From: Pyricularia pennisetigena
Taxonomy: Eukaryota; Ascomycota; Sordariomycetes; Magnaporthales; Pyriculariaceae
Direction: 5' to 3'
Assembly (NCBI RefSeq): GCF_004337985.1
Contig: NW_021940925.1
Coordinates: forward strand, 310,001 to 374,000
Length of the DNA: 64,000 nt
The notes below the pieces were generated by a model. The model worked only from the letters and a program-made list of their open reading frames with translations. It did no database searches and was not told the origin of the DNA. A program made the position numbers and the translations under genes. Below, piece after piece: positions 11,332 through 20,884 of the stretch (position 1 is the stretch's first letter; every line of letters begins with the position of its first letter).

Positions 11332-11850
11332 TACTTTCAACTGTTGCGATGAATCGGATGATAAAAATACCAACAGCGTAAGAAAGACTCCTGTTTAACC
11401 ATTTCAGTTTTCATCCATTTGATGAAAAAGACACTGCAACCAGTGGCGGGTATTTGGTGGGTGTAAAAACCTGACTGCACTTTTGAAAGTAGGTTTGTGT
11501 TACAGGTTGGTCCATTTAGCCAGTCCGGAGCCAAAATTGTGGGAATGTTAACGTGCTAACCCATGTGGTGAATGTGTTGGACAGTGAACGGGGGCGACCA
11601 CCTTGCGATTGTCGGGGGAACTTATATTTCCTACAACTTAGAACCTTTACTCCGTATTTTAGCACACAAGTTATTCCTTTTGGAAATATTATCATAATCA
11701 CCGTTCGTGCGACACATTATTACAATAAACATTTAAACGTTTGTTTACCGAGATACTGTTGTCGATTTCAGTTATATGAGACCAGCGCCGTTACCTATAC
11801 TTTAAGCGCAGTTTGCATTAGAGTTAAATATATAAAATAAATGACGAAAA
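11332..11850 (+). pseudogene. Unrecognised coding remnant (gene W)
   Basis: This stretch has balanced base composition and no RIP signature. Plus-strand reading gives plausible protein pieces in shifting frames, for example VGPFSQSGAKIVGML near 11500 and TVNGGDHLAIVGGTYISYNLE near 11590, separated by stops. I do not recognise it. Like gene X, it has a GC-rich palindrome array directly on its 3-prime side. The coding strand is a judgement from peptide composition, and the minus frame at 11337-11534 is the alternative. Confidence 0.3.
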
Positions 11851-12036
11851 GTCGAACGGCCGTTCGCGTTCTGTTAGCAGTGCGGACGGGCGTGTTATGC
11901 GCCAATAACCCCCGTTTGCGTTTGTTTAACAACGCGGACGGGCGTGTGCATATTTGTTTGGTTTTGGTTACAATAAAAACGGGCAACCGAACGGCCGTCC
12001 GCGTTTGTTTAGCATGGCGGTCGGGCGCACGCGTAA
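11851..12036 (-). repeat. GC-rich palindrome array 1
   Basis: Three units of an imperfect palindrome with stems like CCCGTnCGCG and CGCGnACGGG around a TTGTTAAACAA-type centre. Units alternate between a type followed by CGGGGGTTA and a type followed by CGGCCGTCCGGTTGCCCG. It is the reverse complement of the array at 16081-16400. Units contain many CpG sites and have escaped RIP. Function unknown. Confidence 0.8.
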
Positions 12037-12668
12037 GAACATTTCCTCCGAGGTCGCGACAAAATCCTTTTGATTTTTATTTACCGTATAACGCGTGTAT
12101 GTAAATTACAGCTGTTAATATACAAATGGGTTTAACCTTGAAATTAACATCTGCGTTATGAGTAATTTCTAATATTTTTTTAATATAACCTACATATCAC
12201 GACAGGTTTACGCGCCGTAAACAACGAGGCTTGAAAATAAAAAAGACTGCAGACACGAAAGAATTAAAATTGAAGCTTTTTTAAAATAATTAAAATTATG
12301 AGATTAGAAATTTCAAAAAAAGAAAAGTGCCGTGTTAACGGCATATCCGATTTAAAACGAATTCCAAAATGATCTCAATTAATTTCACTACCTAGGAAAC
12401 GTGTATGAGCCACTGGACTGCGGTTTAAACCTTACGTAAAACGCGCTTATATTTCAAATTAATTTAACAATTACAATCAAACACGCGATTATTTTGAAGA
12501 AATGTAATTGAATAAATTCTTAGCTTTTATGAGTATTTTGAGCGATTTTAATTAAGTGAAATTATATGTGGAAAATATGTTAAATATAAACCAACATGAG
12601 CTTTGATAAAATAATATAACCGCCGGAAAAATATAAAGTTTGTTTTCTATTAAAAGCCCGATGTAGAT
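12037..12668. other. Non-coding spacer, unRIPed
   Basis: Moderately AT-rich single-copy-looking sequence between palindrome array 1 and Fot1-like copy 2. No open frame or motif that I can support. Minus frames near 12552-12828 run out of the transposon and are shadows. Confidence 0.4.
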
Positions 12669-12670
12669 TA

Positions 12671-14528
12671 ACGTTGGGCTCCACATCTCCGACCCCCCTA
12701 AAGTCCGGCCCCCTTGAAAAATGTAACGACGAAATACCCCTTTTATAAACCGATTTAAATGTAAACCTATCAACGCACAATAATACAATCATTGTCAGGC
12801 TCTCCCGGTTCGCTAACCTCTTCTCCATCGTTCAAATCCTCTAAACAGTCCCTATTATTTTCCTGTGCTTCATAAACGTTTTTTTTGCTGACCAAAAGCT
12901 CGTTGGGATCCGGAATTACCCTTTTCCTTTTGACCGGCCGTACCGCCTCCAATTTTGCTTTTAACAAACTGATTTTTTGCTGAGCTTCAGCCAATAAGAT
13001 ATCCTTGGTTTCGAAGCTTTTTTGGACTTTTGCAAACAAAAGCCGTGAAGTGGCGTTACTTTTTTCGGACCGGGAAATTTCCTGTAGTTGAAGTCGAATA
13101 TCTCGGGTCGTTTTAGGGGTTTTCCAAATAAGTAAAGATTGGTCGTTAATTTTTTGGTTTGGGCTTTCCGGTGTTTTATCCCTTTGGAAGCCGTTATTTC
13201 TACCTTTTTCGACGTTGGCGTTGCTATTTTCTAATAAAAACGGGTTTAAAAGTGGTTTTGCCAAGTTCACCGGCCATAACCCCGTCGTACGCCAACCAGA
13301 TTGAATGGTTTTTGCTATAAATGCTTTTGATCTGGCTTTTCGATAGCAAAGTAGAAAGTTTCGTTTCCCAACAACCGTTGAACAGCAAAACTGGTTTACA
13401 AATCCCAGGTGACGTCGATAAGCTTCCTTTAACGGCCCAAAAACCGATAAATCCAACGGTTGAAGAACGTGCGACGAATGAGGAGGTAAATATAAAAGCT
13501 GAATATTATTTTGGAGGCAAACAAGCATAAACTCGTCGCTGACGTGTGATCCGTGGCCGTCGAGAACTAATAAACGCTTTTCAGGAGTTAAAGGTTGGGT
13601 ATTTGGAATAAACACCTTTTTTAACCATTCGATACCTGTTTCATTATTTGTCCACCCGTTTTCTGTTGCATGAAATTGCCAGGTATCGAAAGGACTTAAA
13701 TCAGCTGGAAACCATTGTTGCTGTACGTTTTTCCCCTTAAATATAACGAGGGGAGGTATAACAGCCCCCGTAGCTGATACACATTCGATTATGCTCGTCC
13801 AACCCCGCGTTCCAGGCTCTTTTCGCTGTAATGGCCGGATTTTATTACGCCCTAACACCAGGCCATTAGATCCTTTGCCTTCCATTATACCTGTTTCGTC
13901 CATATTCCAACGGTTGGCCGGTTTTATAGTATCGATAACGGGATTTTTCAAATAGGACCACCAAGATTTAATTACCTCGGTTGTAGCCCCATTAACCCGG
14001 GCATTTTCTATTCGCCGGGGCCTTTGGGTTTTCAAAATTGGATATCGGGCTATAAAACGGCTAACCCAATGTTTCCCAAGGCTTTTTCTTTCTCCGGCGG
14101 CCTGAAGAATTCGTTCCGCAAAATAGCGTAGTTCTTGATGCGTTGGCGGAAGGCCTAACGCGGCCTGCGCAAGTACCCAATCTGCCAAATAGGTCTCCTG
14201 CTCCTGTGAAAGCCTTTGACAAAATCTTTTCGCTTGTTGAATTGACTGGGCCCCCTTTAAACGATCGTGAAGGGTACTCCGAGGAATACCCCATTTTTGC
14301 GAGGTTTTGTGAACTGATTTGCCATTTCTTATGTCAGAAATGGCAGCAAGAAGCTGATTTTCAGTGTACTGTTTCATTGGAAAGTTTGGAGCAAGAATCT
14401 TCAAAATGCAAGTTCTAAAGTGAAAAATTCGTCTAGATATTTATAAAATAAAACAAAGGGTTGACGTGGCTGAGTAGATATTTTTAGGGGCCGGACTTTA
14501 GGGGGGTCGGAGATGTGGAGCCCAACGT
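12671..14528 (-). mobile_element. Intact Fot1/pogo-type transposon, copy 2
   Basis: 1858 bp, the same 42-bp terminal inverted repeats as copy 1, and TA duplication at 12669-12670 and 14529-14530. It lies in the opposite orientation to copy 1, so 11332-12668 is bracketed by a 1.86-kb inverted repeat. No RIP damage. Confidence 0.95.
12770..14377 (-). CDS. Fot1/pogo-family transposase (535 aa), copy 2
   Basis: Same protein as in copy 1, read from ATG at 14377, with catalytic Asp160, Asp273 and Asp309 and both DNA-binding domains intact. The only protein difference I see from copy 1 is Asn for Thr in ESPNQK. It keeps SKKNVYEA, whereas copy 3 has SKKDVYEA. Complete and uninterrupted. Confidence 0.95.
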   Translation of the reverse strand: MKQYTENQLLAAISDIRNGKSVHKTSQKWGIPRSTLHDRLKGAQSIQQAKRFCQRLSQEQETYLADWVLAQAALGLPPTHQELRYFAERILQAAGERKSLGKHWVSRFIARYPILKTQRPRRIENARVNGATTEVIKSWWSYLKNPVIDTIKPANRWNMDETGIMEGKGSNGLVLGRNKIRPLQRKEPGTRGWTSIIECVSATGAVIPPLVIFKGKNVQQQWFPADLSPFDTWQFHATENGWTNNETGIEWLKKVFIPNTQPLTPEKRLLVLDGHGSHVSDEFMLVCLQNNIQLLYLPPHSSHVLQPLDLSVFGPLKEAYRRHLGFVNQFCCSTVVGKRNFLLCYRKARSKAFIAKTIQSGWRTTGLWPVNLAKPLLNPFLLENSNANVEKGRNNGFQRDKTPESPNQKINDQSLLIWKTPKTTRDIRLQLQEISRSEKSNATSRLLFAKVQKSFETKDILLAEAQQKISLLKAKLEAVRPVKRKRVIPDPNELLVSKKNVYEAQENNRDCLEDLNDGEEVSEPGEPDNDCIIVR

Positions 14529-14530
14529 TA

Positions 14531-16080
14531 AAGCTAAATACACGTTAAGTACCATTTAGCCGTCGATTATTAAAGTAATACTTGTAGCTGTTTTATGAAC
14601 AGCCGGTATTTAACAAAAGTAATCTTCTTGTATGTTACTACAAATGAAACCTATAATTTATACCATAACGCTTTTGCTGAGTTTTGATGTTATTGTTTAA
14701 TAGTTACTGCAGCTTTTACATTACAAAGTCAAACCAGTATTGGTATGTATTATTACCTGCTCTTATCAAATCGAGTTTTTACGGGCTTCTAATCAGGGTA
14801 ACATTTGTAATGTAAAAAGGAAAATGCGTTTTTAAGTATTTATTTACTTGAACATAGTATATTCGAGTTAAAACCAGTGAAAGCCATATACTGGTAATCT
14901 ATAAAGAGTTATCGCTTTTGAATAGAATAATGTTCAAACAGTATAAACGGCTTTTAACCTTTTACGACGTTCTAATATAATTACTGGCCTTTATAAAACC
15001 GGAGTGGGGAAGCTGGAAATATTCAAAGCATTAAGTTCAAATTAAGTAATAAATTTGAAGTAAAATATTACTTATCTAATAGTCTACAAGTATAATTCAA
15101 ATTAAAAATACTATTGTTATTATAACATTAAAACTTTTTCAAAAATTCAAAATGTAAGTGAATAGTATATTAAAACATTTTAGAAAAAGCACCGAAAAGC
15201 TTGGCAAATTGCAGAGAGAAAACATTAAGGGAAAGATGTTAAGTTGTTCAAATCGCGAATTATACTTTTAAAAATCGACCATTTTACGAAAATATTCAAG
15301 CTTTCTAATTTATATTTCAAAAACACGTAAGCCAATTAGCCAAAGCTCCTATGAAACTGTTTGCATCTTAGATTAAATTATATGGTTAGTAAAACTTAGA
15401 TTTGGTAACAATATTATAACTACACCTACTTTTGAAGTTTACATTTATTTTTTTTAACCTTTCAACTAACAACCTTCTTATAAGATAGTCAATCTTTTCC
15501 TGTAGCTACCTACGGGAGATAACGTATAATTATATATATATATATATATACATATATTATTTTGGTGGAAATTCACAAATTAAACAAGCAAGCATTTATA
15601 TATAAGCGTTAAATCCCCTGCCAAAAAAGTAAGCTTCTAGCCCCCCGCCCAACCTCCCGTTAGTTCCGTTGAACGGGTTTATATATAAAATATACTTTTC
15701 CTTAAAATCACCGGGTTATTGTTCTACTTTCTTTTTATTTTTGGATTGCTTTTTATCTAGCTTGCCACAGCTTAACATAGCACCTCGTATTATTATGTTA
15801 CGTTGCGTAACTTTAAATATATGGCGTATCTCAAGGCTTTTATGTAATAACAATAAGTATCAAGTTCCTTGAAATAATTGAACACAAGTACTGTCCCGAC
15901 GAAGTTTCCGTTTTGGAATATATATTACCGCCCTTTCACATAATGCTCGCAACACGTCGTACAAGCATTCTCAGTTTGTTTCCGAATGGTATATTCACAC
16001 TATATCTCAGCACCGTTACGTAAAAACTGGTACAAATACCTTGAGGTTTTGCGTTTACCTCGCGATTGGCAGTTTAATTG
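14531..16080. other. AT-rich single-copy spacer with (TA)n microsatellite
   Basis: No RIP-type stop-rich repeat relic and no convincing gene. A (TA)n run sits at about 15531-15550. The open frame at 15669-15872 starts at TTG and shows no family signal, so I do not call it. This looks like ordinary intergenic DNA on the 3-prime side of gene X. Confidence 0.4.
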
Positions 16081-16400
16081 TGCGTACGCCCGTCCGCGTT
16101 GTTAAACAAACGCGAATAGGGGTTAATAATATCTAATGCGCCCGTCCGCAATATTGAAAAAACTCGAACGGCCATTCGTTAGTCCGTTTGCATTCTAAGC
16201 AAAACCCAGTTGTTTTATAGATACGCCCGTTTGCGTTATTAAACAAAGCTTAACGGGGGTTTTAAGCGTGAAATGCGCCCGTTCGCGATGCTAAAACAAC
16301 GCGAATGGCCGTCCGGTTGCCCGTTTTTATTTCAGCAAAAGTCCAGCTATTAGATGCGTACGCCCGTCTGCTTTGCTAAGCGAAGGCGAACGGGGGTTGG
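16081..16400 (+). repeat. GC-rich palindrome array 2
   Basis: Five palindromic units alternate between two types. Units 1, 3 and 5 end in an A-G-rich GAAnGGGGGTT-type arm, while units 2 and 4 continue into CGGCCGTCCGGTTGCCCG-like sequence. The higher-order period is about 135-140 bp. Cores have stems CCCGTnCGCG and CGCGnACGGG with centres such as TTGTTAAACAA. The array begins 34 bp beyond the stop codon of gene X, on its 3-prime side. Array 1 at 11851-12036 is the same repeat inverted. Roles to consider are 3-prime end formation, replication or recombination sites, or a short mobile palindrome. Confidence 0.85.
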
Positions 16401-16434
16401 TGGCTGTGGGACGGGTTGGTCGCCTGTCCCCATT

Positions 16435-16938
16435 TTAGCTAACCGCAGTTGCCTGACGCTGTAAAAACGTGGGCAAACCGAACCTGGCGAAGGACTCTCC
16501 GATCTTGCGTTCGGGCCTGCCGTTGATTATACGCGTGGGCCTATTCAGGATCTTCTCGTCCACGGGCTCCATCAGCATATTCATAACGGTCCACTGGTTT
16601 ACAATCCAGTCGTTTTCAGCATCAAAATATACGACTTCGGGATAGCATTTACCCTTTTGTAGCTTTTCGTTTACGCGTGCCTTGCCAGATCCGATTTTGA
16701 TCGCAAACAAATCTAAATTCGGGAGCATCAAATAAATAGTGGCGACGGTTGTACCTTCGGGTCCCATTTCAGAGTAAGGCCTAGCGACGTCCAGCTTGTT
16801 GTGGCGGGTCTCGTTTACGATTATTATTGGTAATTTCGTTGCGCATGCCGGGGGGATCTTATCCAAATCCTCGCGGGTCCATTTGGGCTTATTCGCGTTT
16901 GAGCCTATGTTCTTGCTACCGACTATGTAAGTGCCCAT
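16435..16938 (-). CDS. 3-prime open segment of gene X (167 codons), unknown function
   Basis: The longest clean frame in the unRIPed block, from ATG at 16938 to TAA/TAG-type stop at 16435. It is probably not a complete gene: coding-quality sequence continues upstream, and the frame changes at a run of ten A residues (minus strand; plus T-run 16960-16969). The product is mixed alpha/beta in composition with a KPKWTREDLDKIPP start region, a hydrophobic VATIYLMLPNLDLFAIKIG segment near residue 70 and a basic tail. No transmembrane helix or signal peptide. I recognise no family. GC-rich codon use differs from all surrounding elements. Confidence 0.5.
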   Translation of the reverse strand: MGTYIVGSKNIGSNANKPKWTREDLDKIPPACATKLPIIIVNETRHNKLDVARPYSEMGPEGTTVATIYLMLPNLDLFAIKIGSGKARVNEKLQKGKCYPEVVYFDAENDWIVNQWTVMNMLMEPVDEKILNRPTRIINGRPERKIGESFARFGLPTFLQRQATAVS

Positions 16939-18640
16939 CCACTGCTTTGAGGCGTTCGCTTTTTTTTTTGCGCAGAGATCTTCGGTGCGGCGCCCCGTTG
17001 CTGGGGCTTCTGGAGAAGGGAATCCCTGACTTCCACCTAATCAAATGCGTTACCGCTCAGGGGTACGGAAGCGGATCTGGCCGTCTTCGCCGCGTTCTTC
17101 TCCTTTAGCTCCTGGAACTTGCTCTTTACGACCGGCCTCGAGGGGCTGCTGGTCTTCGTGGGGGTCTTGGGCTTGGCAGGCGAATCCTTGGGCTTGGGTC
17201 CAACCGCTGGAGGTGCCGGAAGAGGAGAGGCGCTGTCTCCTGTTCACCAGTCTTCTCGTCATCCCGACTGTCGTCCTCATCCTCGCTTTTATCGTAATCC
17301 GACTCCTCAATTCCTCCGTCCTCCCCGTTGTCTTTTTCAGCAGCGTCCTCGTTTATAATGTTCGAATCCCTTATCGCAGCCTCGATCGACTGGATTCTGG
17401 CGTTTTCGTCGTCGAGGATCCCCATTTCCTTCGTGACATTCGTTATCGTGTTCGTCGTGGTTGTCGGTTTGTAGCCTTGTTCGATATGTATTGGGTGTCT
17501 TTGTCGGTTATCGGTCGCTATACGTGTCGTATTGTCGATTTAGCTGTGGCTGCTACATTGTTATACGCCAATCGGATTTTTTGTGCGATTTTTCGTACTA
17601 GCAGTAGTTGATGGGCTAAAATACGTACACGAACCTCCCCGTATTTTATACGCTTACCGGATCATCGGTGAACTTGATTCCCTTCTTGGTGAAGAGCAAT
17701 TTCGACATTTCGAGCTGCACCTTCGCATCGGAATCCGGTCCCGAGTAGCACTTCTCGTCTGTTGCATCCGTTTTTTTGTACAGATCGAGGTCAGCCCTTG
17801 GGTCCGCGAGCACCGGTGTGATAGTGATCTCGCAGCGATTATCCCTGACAGCCGGACTGCACATCCCAATTCTCATGGTACCGTTTTTGTCCTGCAGATG
17901 GCTCAGACGGAGCGGACGATGCGACACACGATTGCATGGTCGTATTCGTTGTTCTGTCGCTTTCTAGCACACATTCCGTTTTCGATATGCGCTCCATGTC
18001 GCGATCCCGTCACTGAGGCCGGGCGCGGAATAGCAACCTTTGCACGCGCTCGTCCGGAATATCGGTAGAGTTCTCGAGTTCGACGAAGGCGTCTTAAGTG
18101 ACTGTGGGATCCACCCTGGAAAGGATATCCTCACGAACCTCGTCGCACAGAACGGTCCACTTGGCGTACATATCAGAATTCCGGTGAGGATGCTTTAGGC
18201 CGATGAGTATGGTTTCCAGGCACTCGATTTCGACGTTGTGGCAGGCGGTGGTATGGATGTCGCCACATTTGTGGCACATTGCGCAAAAGTGGAACAGGAA
18301 GATGCACATGATGTAGAGTTCGACGGAACTTTCGGTTCTCGCATAGCGTGCGTGTCCATCTCGGAGCCTGGTTTTGGTAGTGCGACGCGACCAAATCGGC
18401 GAGCGCACTGGTATTTGGCCAATGCTGGGATGCACTAGCTCTTGACGAACCCCTCGTTGTTCACGACAGCGTACGTGGTGAGCATCTTCTTGTCTTTTTC
18501 GTTCAGCTTGGAGAAGCACGCCTCGTGCATGTAGAGTTTCCTCTCGTACATCTCCAGGCCCGAACCGGGGTGCGACATTTGCAATATCAGCGGCGCTGCG
18601 TATCTGGAACCAAAGGTTTTCCTAGGTTTTTCATACTAAT
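16939..18640 (-). pseudogene. Gene X, 5-prime part, frameshifted, unknown function
   Basis: Minus-strand coding remnant read in at least five pieces. From 5-prime: about 18435-18600 (pieces MYERKLYMHEACF and KLNEKDKKML, ending at TAG); about 18094-18330 (CAMCHKCGDIHTTACH, a possible zinc-binding Cys/His cluster); about 17646-17880, which ends at a GTAAGC donor-like site at 17652-17657; about 17225-17450 (a strongly acidic Asp/Glu stretch); and about 17040-17225 (Pro/Lys-rich, PAPPAVGPKPKDSPAKPKT). Peptide quality is high in each piece, so this was a real gene or genes. Breaks are small indels and stops rather than RIP. Introns may explain some. No family recognised. Confidence 0.5.
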
Positions 18641-18757
18641 CAATATTTGAATTGATAAATTTATCATAAATACCGTACGTGGCATTGCTATACACCGGGA
18701 ATATAAATCGATTTTTTTTTTTCATTTACTACCAATCCTATTATATAATTGGTATTA
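18641..18757. promoter_or_regulatory. Gene X side of the X-Y divergent intergenic region
   Basis: AT-rich, unRIPed, and contiguous with 20631-20871 if the pogo-like element between them is removed. X and Y would then share an intergenic region of roughly 350 bp. No specific operator is visible. Confidence 0.35.
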
Positions 18758-20628
18758 CAGTGGGTGACCCAGAAGTGGACATGCCCCTGAAGTGGACACC
18801 CTCCCGAAGAACGGCCATGAAAACAACGAACATGCAATTGATCGTTTTTCCGCAGTAAATCGCAATAAAACCTATATTTATTAATTCGCAAAAAGCTCCT
18901 TTACATTATAATCCAACAATAAAACCGTAAATCCCTAATCCTAATCCTAATTTCGGTATTATTACCGGATTTTGGCTTTTATAGCCGCCCTTTTTTAATC
19001 CAAACCCCGTAAACCGTTTCCTATATACCGGTTTATTTATAAAAAAAAAATTTGGGTTTCGCTGCGCACGCGTTTTTTAAATACAGGTTTAAAAATTTTA
19101 ATTTTTTCGTTTAACCGTTTATTTTCGGAAATAAACTTCGCGATGTAAACAATTTAATAATCCATAATTTTGGATACCTTTTATACAAAATTAAACAAAA
19201 TTCTTTTGCATTCGCCCAACCGGTTTATTATTTGCATAACCTGTTTTTTAATTTTTTGGGAGGTTTTTAGGGTCCCGAAAATAGCGTTAATTATATTTTA
19301 ATCCGAATTACGGTTAAAAATCGTTATTTAAATGATTTTTAAATTAGAATTTACCATTTAATCCGGATTTAATGTTTAAAAGGGTATTACCGGCTAAATC
19401 CCGATTTTGCGGAAACCGGGAATTACGTTGCGAACCGATAAACCGGTTATAAAAGCGTTTCATTAAACGGTAAAAAACCGTCTTCGTTATTTAGGCGCAA
19501 TAATATTGAACGACGTAAAAGTTTTTATATATTACAGGTAATAAGTTTTAATAAAATTAAGAACAAAAATATTTAGCGGTTAAATAAAATGTAAATTGTA
19601 AATTGGTAAATATTTGAGGAAAACCCTATTTTTAAACGTTTTAAATATAAATTTAACTAAATAATACGTTAAATTTTAATTTAATATTAATAACCGTTAT
19701 TTTATATTAATATTTGGTTTCGTTTTAGGTAAAAAAACCTGTTTTAACCATCTAAAAGCGATTTTGAAATTAAATTAGCCCGTGGGAATCGGATCGTACG
19801 CCCAATTTTTAATATTAGGTGGAAACTATTGCCCGTTTGGATTACGGTTAGGGTAAATTCTTTTCCTTTTATAATTACCGTTTCTATAATCGACGCCCAA
19901 ATAATATTTAACGTATATATAATTTCAATTTAATTCCGGCGTTTTACGAAAAATAAACCGTATATTTTTCCGGCCGTTATATCGTTTTATTAGAAACCGT
20001 ATTCGTTTATATTTACGATATACTTGGGTTTAATTCCGAATTCGGTAATTATTCGTTGGTGTTAATTATAAAACGCCCGGATCGATTCGGCCGTAATTTT
20101 CTTAATTCGCGCATTTTCCAAAGAAATCCCGGATTTGGTTTTAATATTTTTATTACGGCGTAAAAAGCCGGTTAATTAACGTTTACCGAAAACGTTTACG
20201 CGTTTTTTCGGCGGTATTAAAAAAAAGCAAAATTTTTAATTATTTGGTGCGTAGGCGCCCTTCCAGCGAGTTTTTCGATTTCGATCGAACGGTTCACGAA
20301 TTTTTCCTGTTTGTTAAAAAATAATTAATACGGTTTATAGGTTTATTTTCGATCGAAAACGGCGTTAAGGCGACGTATAAAGGTGGTTTTTGGTACGGGT
20401 TATTGCGCGGCCGTTTTATTTTTCGAAATGCCTAATTTTACGGTTTTAACCGTTTGGGTAAGCCTATATTCCAAATTTTTCGGTATTACGGCTTTTTTCG
20501 GTTTTAAAAACGCGTTATTTGCGGTACGTTGTCGCGTTAAAGTAGGTGGGTTATGTTAAGGATGCTAGAAATTGCTAACAAAACAGGTGTCCACTTCAGG
20601 TGCATGTCCACTTGTGGGTCACCGACTG
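18758..20628 (-). mobile_element. RIPed pogo/Fot1-like transposon, second family
   Basis: 1871 bp, bounded by TA on each side. The terminal inverted repeats begin CAGTGGGTGACCC on the left and end GGGTCACCGACTG on the right, and both contain GAAGTGGACA/TGTCCACTTC blocks. Minus-strand reading through stops gives EKLAGRAPTHQIIKNF and then ITEFGIKPKYIVNINEYGF near 20000-20050, the DEtGF-type box at the first catalytic Asp of pogo-like transposases. GC-poor and full of stops, so dead. Confidence 0.8.
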
Positions 20629-20630
20629 TA

Positions 20631-20871
20631 GTATCAACTTTTGCAATTGATATTATTTTACTCAGCTTAAATAATTATGATTTCTAAGTTTTTGTAATAT
20701 TATTCATCGTTGGTTATTTAATCGATTATTAAATGTAACTATAAATTGAATATATTTGAAAACAATTCCGGATTTACTCATATTAAAACGTTCAAAAATT
20801 GTACACAAAGGTCCAATAGGGCTTTCCCATAGTACTATATATACGGGTTACATGTTGTGTTCATATTAAAT
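20631..20871 (+). promoter_or_regulatory. Probable gene Y promoter region
   Basis: Unique AT-rich sequence directly before the gene Y start. A TATATATAC box lies at 20836-20843, about 30 bp upstream of the ATG at 20872, so transcription would start close to the ATG. It is continuous with 18641-18757 once the pogo-like insertion is removed. Confidence 0.4.
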
Positions 20872-20884
20872 ATGGGGTTTAACG
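20872..20884 (+). pseudogene. Gene Y, first codons, cut by MULE-like insertion
   Basis: ATG GGG TTT AAC G is followed immediately by the terminus of MULE-like copy B at 20885. The nine bases GGTTTAACG are duplicated at 24516-24524, and the reading frame resumes at 24525 with GACGGATTGCG. The insertion therefore lies in the fifth codon of gene Y. This start is supported by the clean junction and the in-frame continuation for about 75 codons. Confidence 0.6.

Noticed and set aside
13321..13530. Open frame on the opposite strand of each Fot1-like transposase (also at 10470-10679 and 33185-33394)
   Set aside because: Identical in all copies only because the transposon is; it is the antisense shadow of the DDE core, with no independent signal.
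17045..18068. Long plus-strand frames opposite gene X (188 and 161 codons)
   Set aside because: Arise from GC-rich sequence lacking stops. Their peptides are Arg/Ser/Leu-rich without structure, while the minus strand gives the Cys/His cluster, acidic and Pro/Lys segments typical of coding sequence.
18930..18952. CCTAATCCTAATCCTAAT run as telomere-like repeat
   Set aside because: CCTAAT repeated three times is not CCCTAA, and it lies inside a RIPed pogo-like element where such TA-rich runs are expected.
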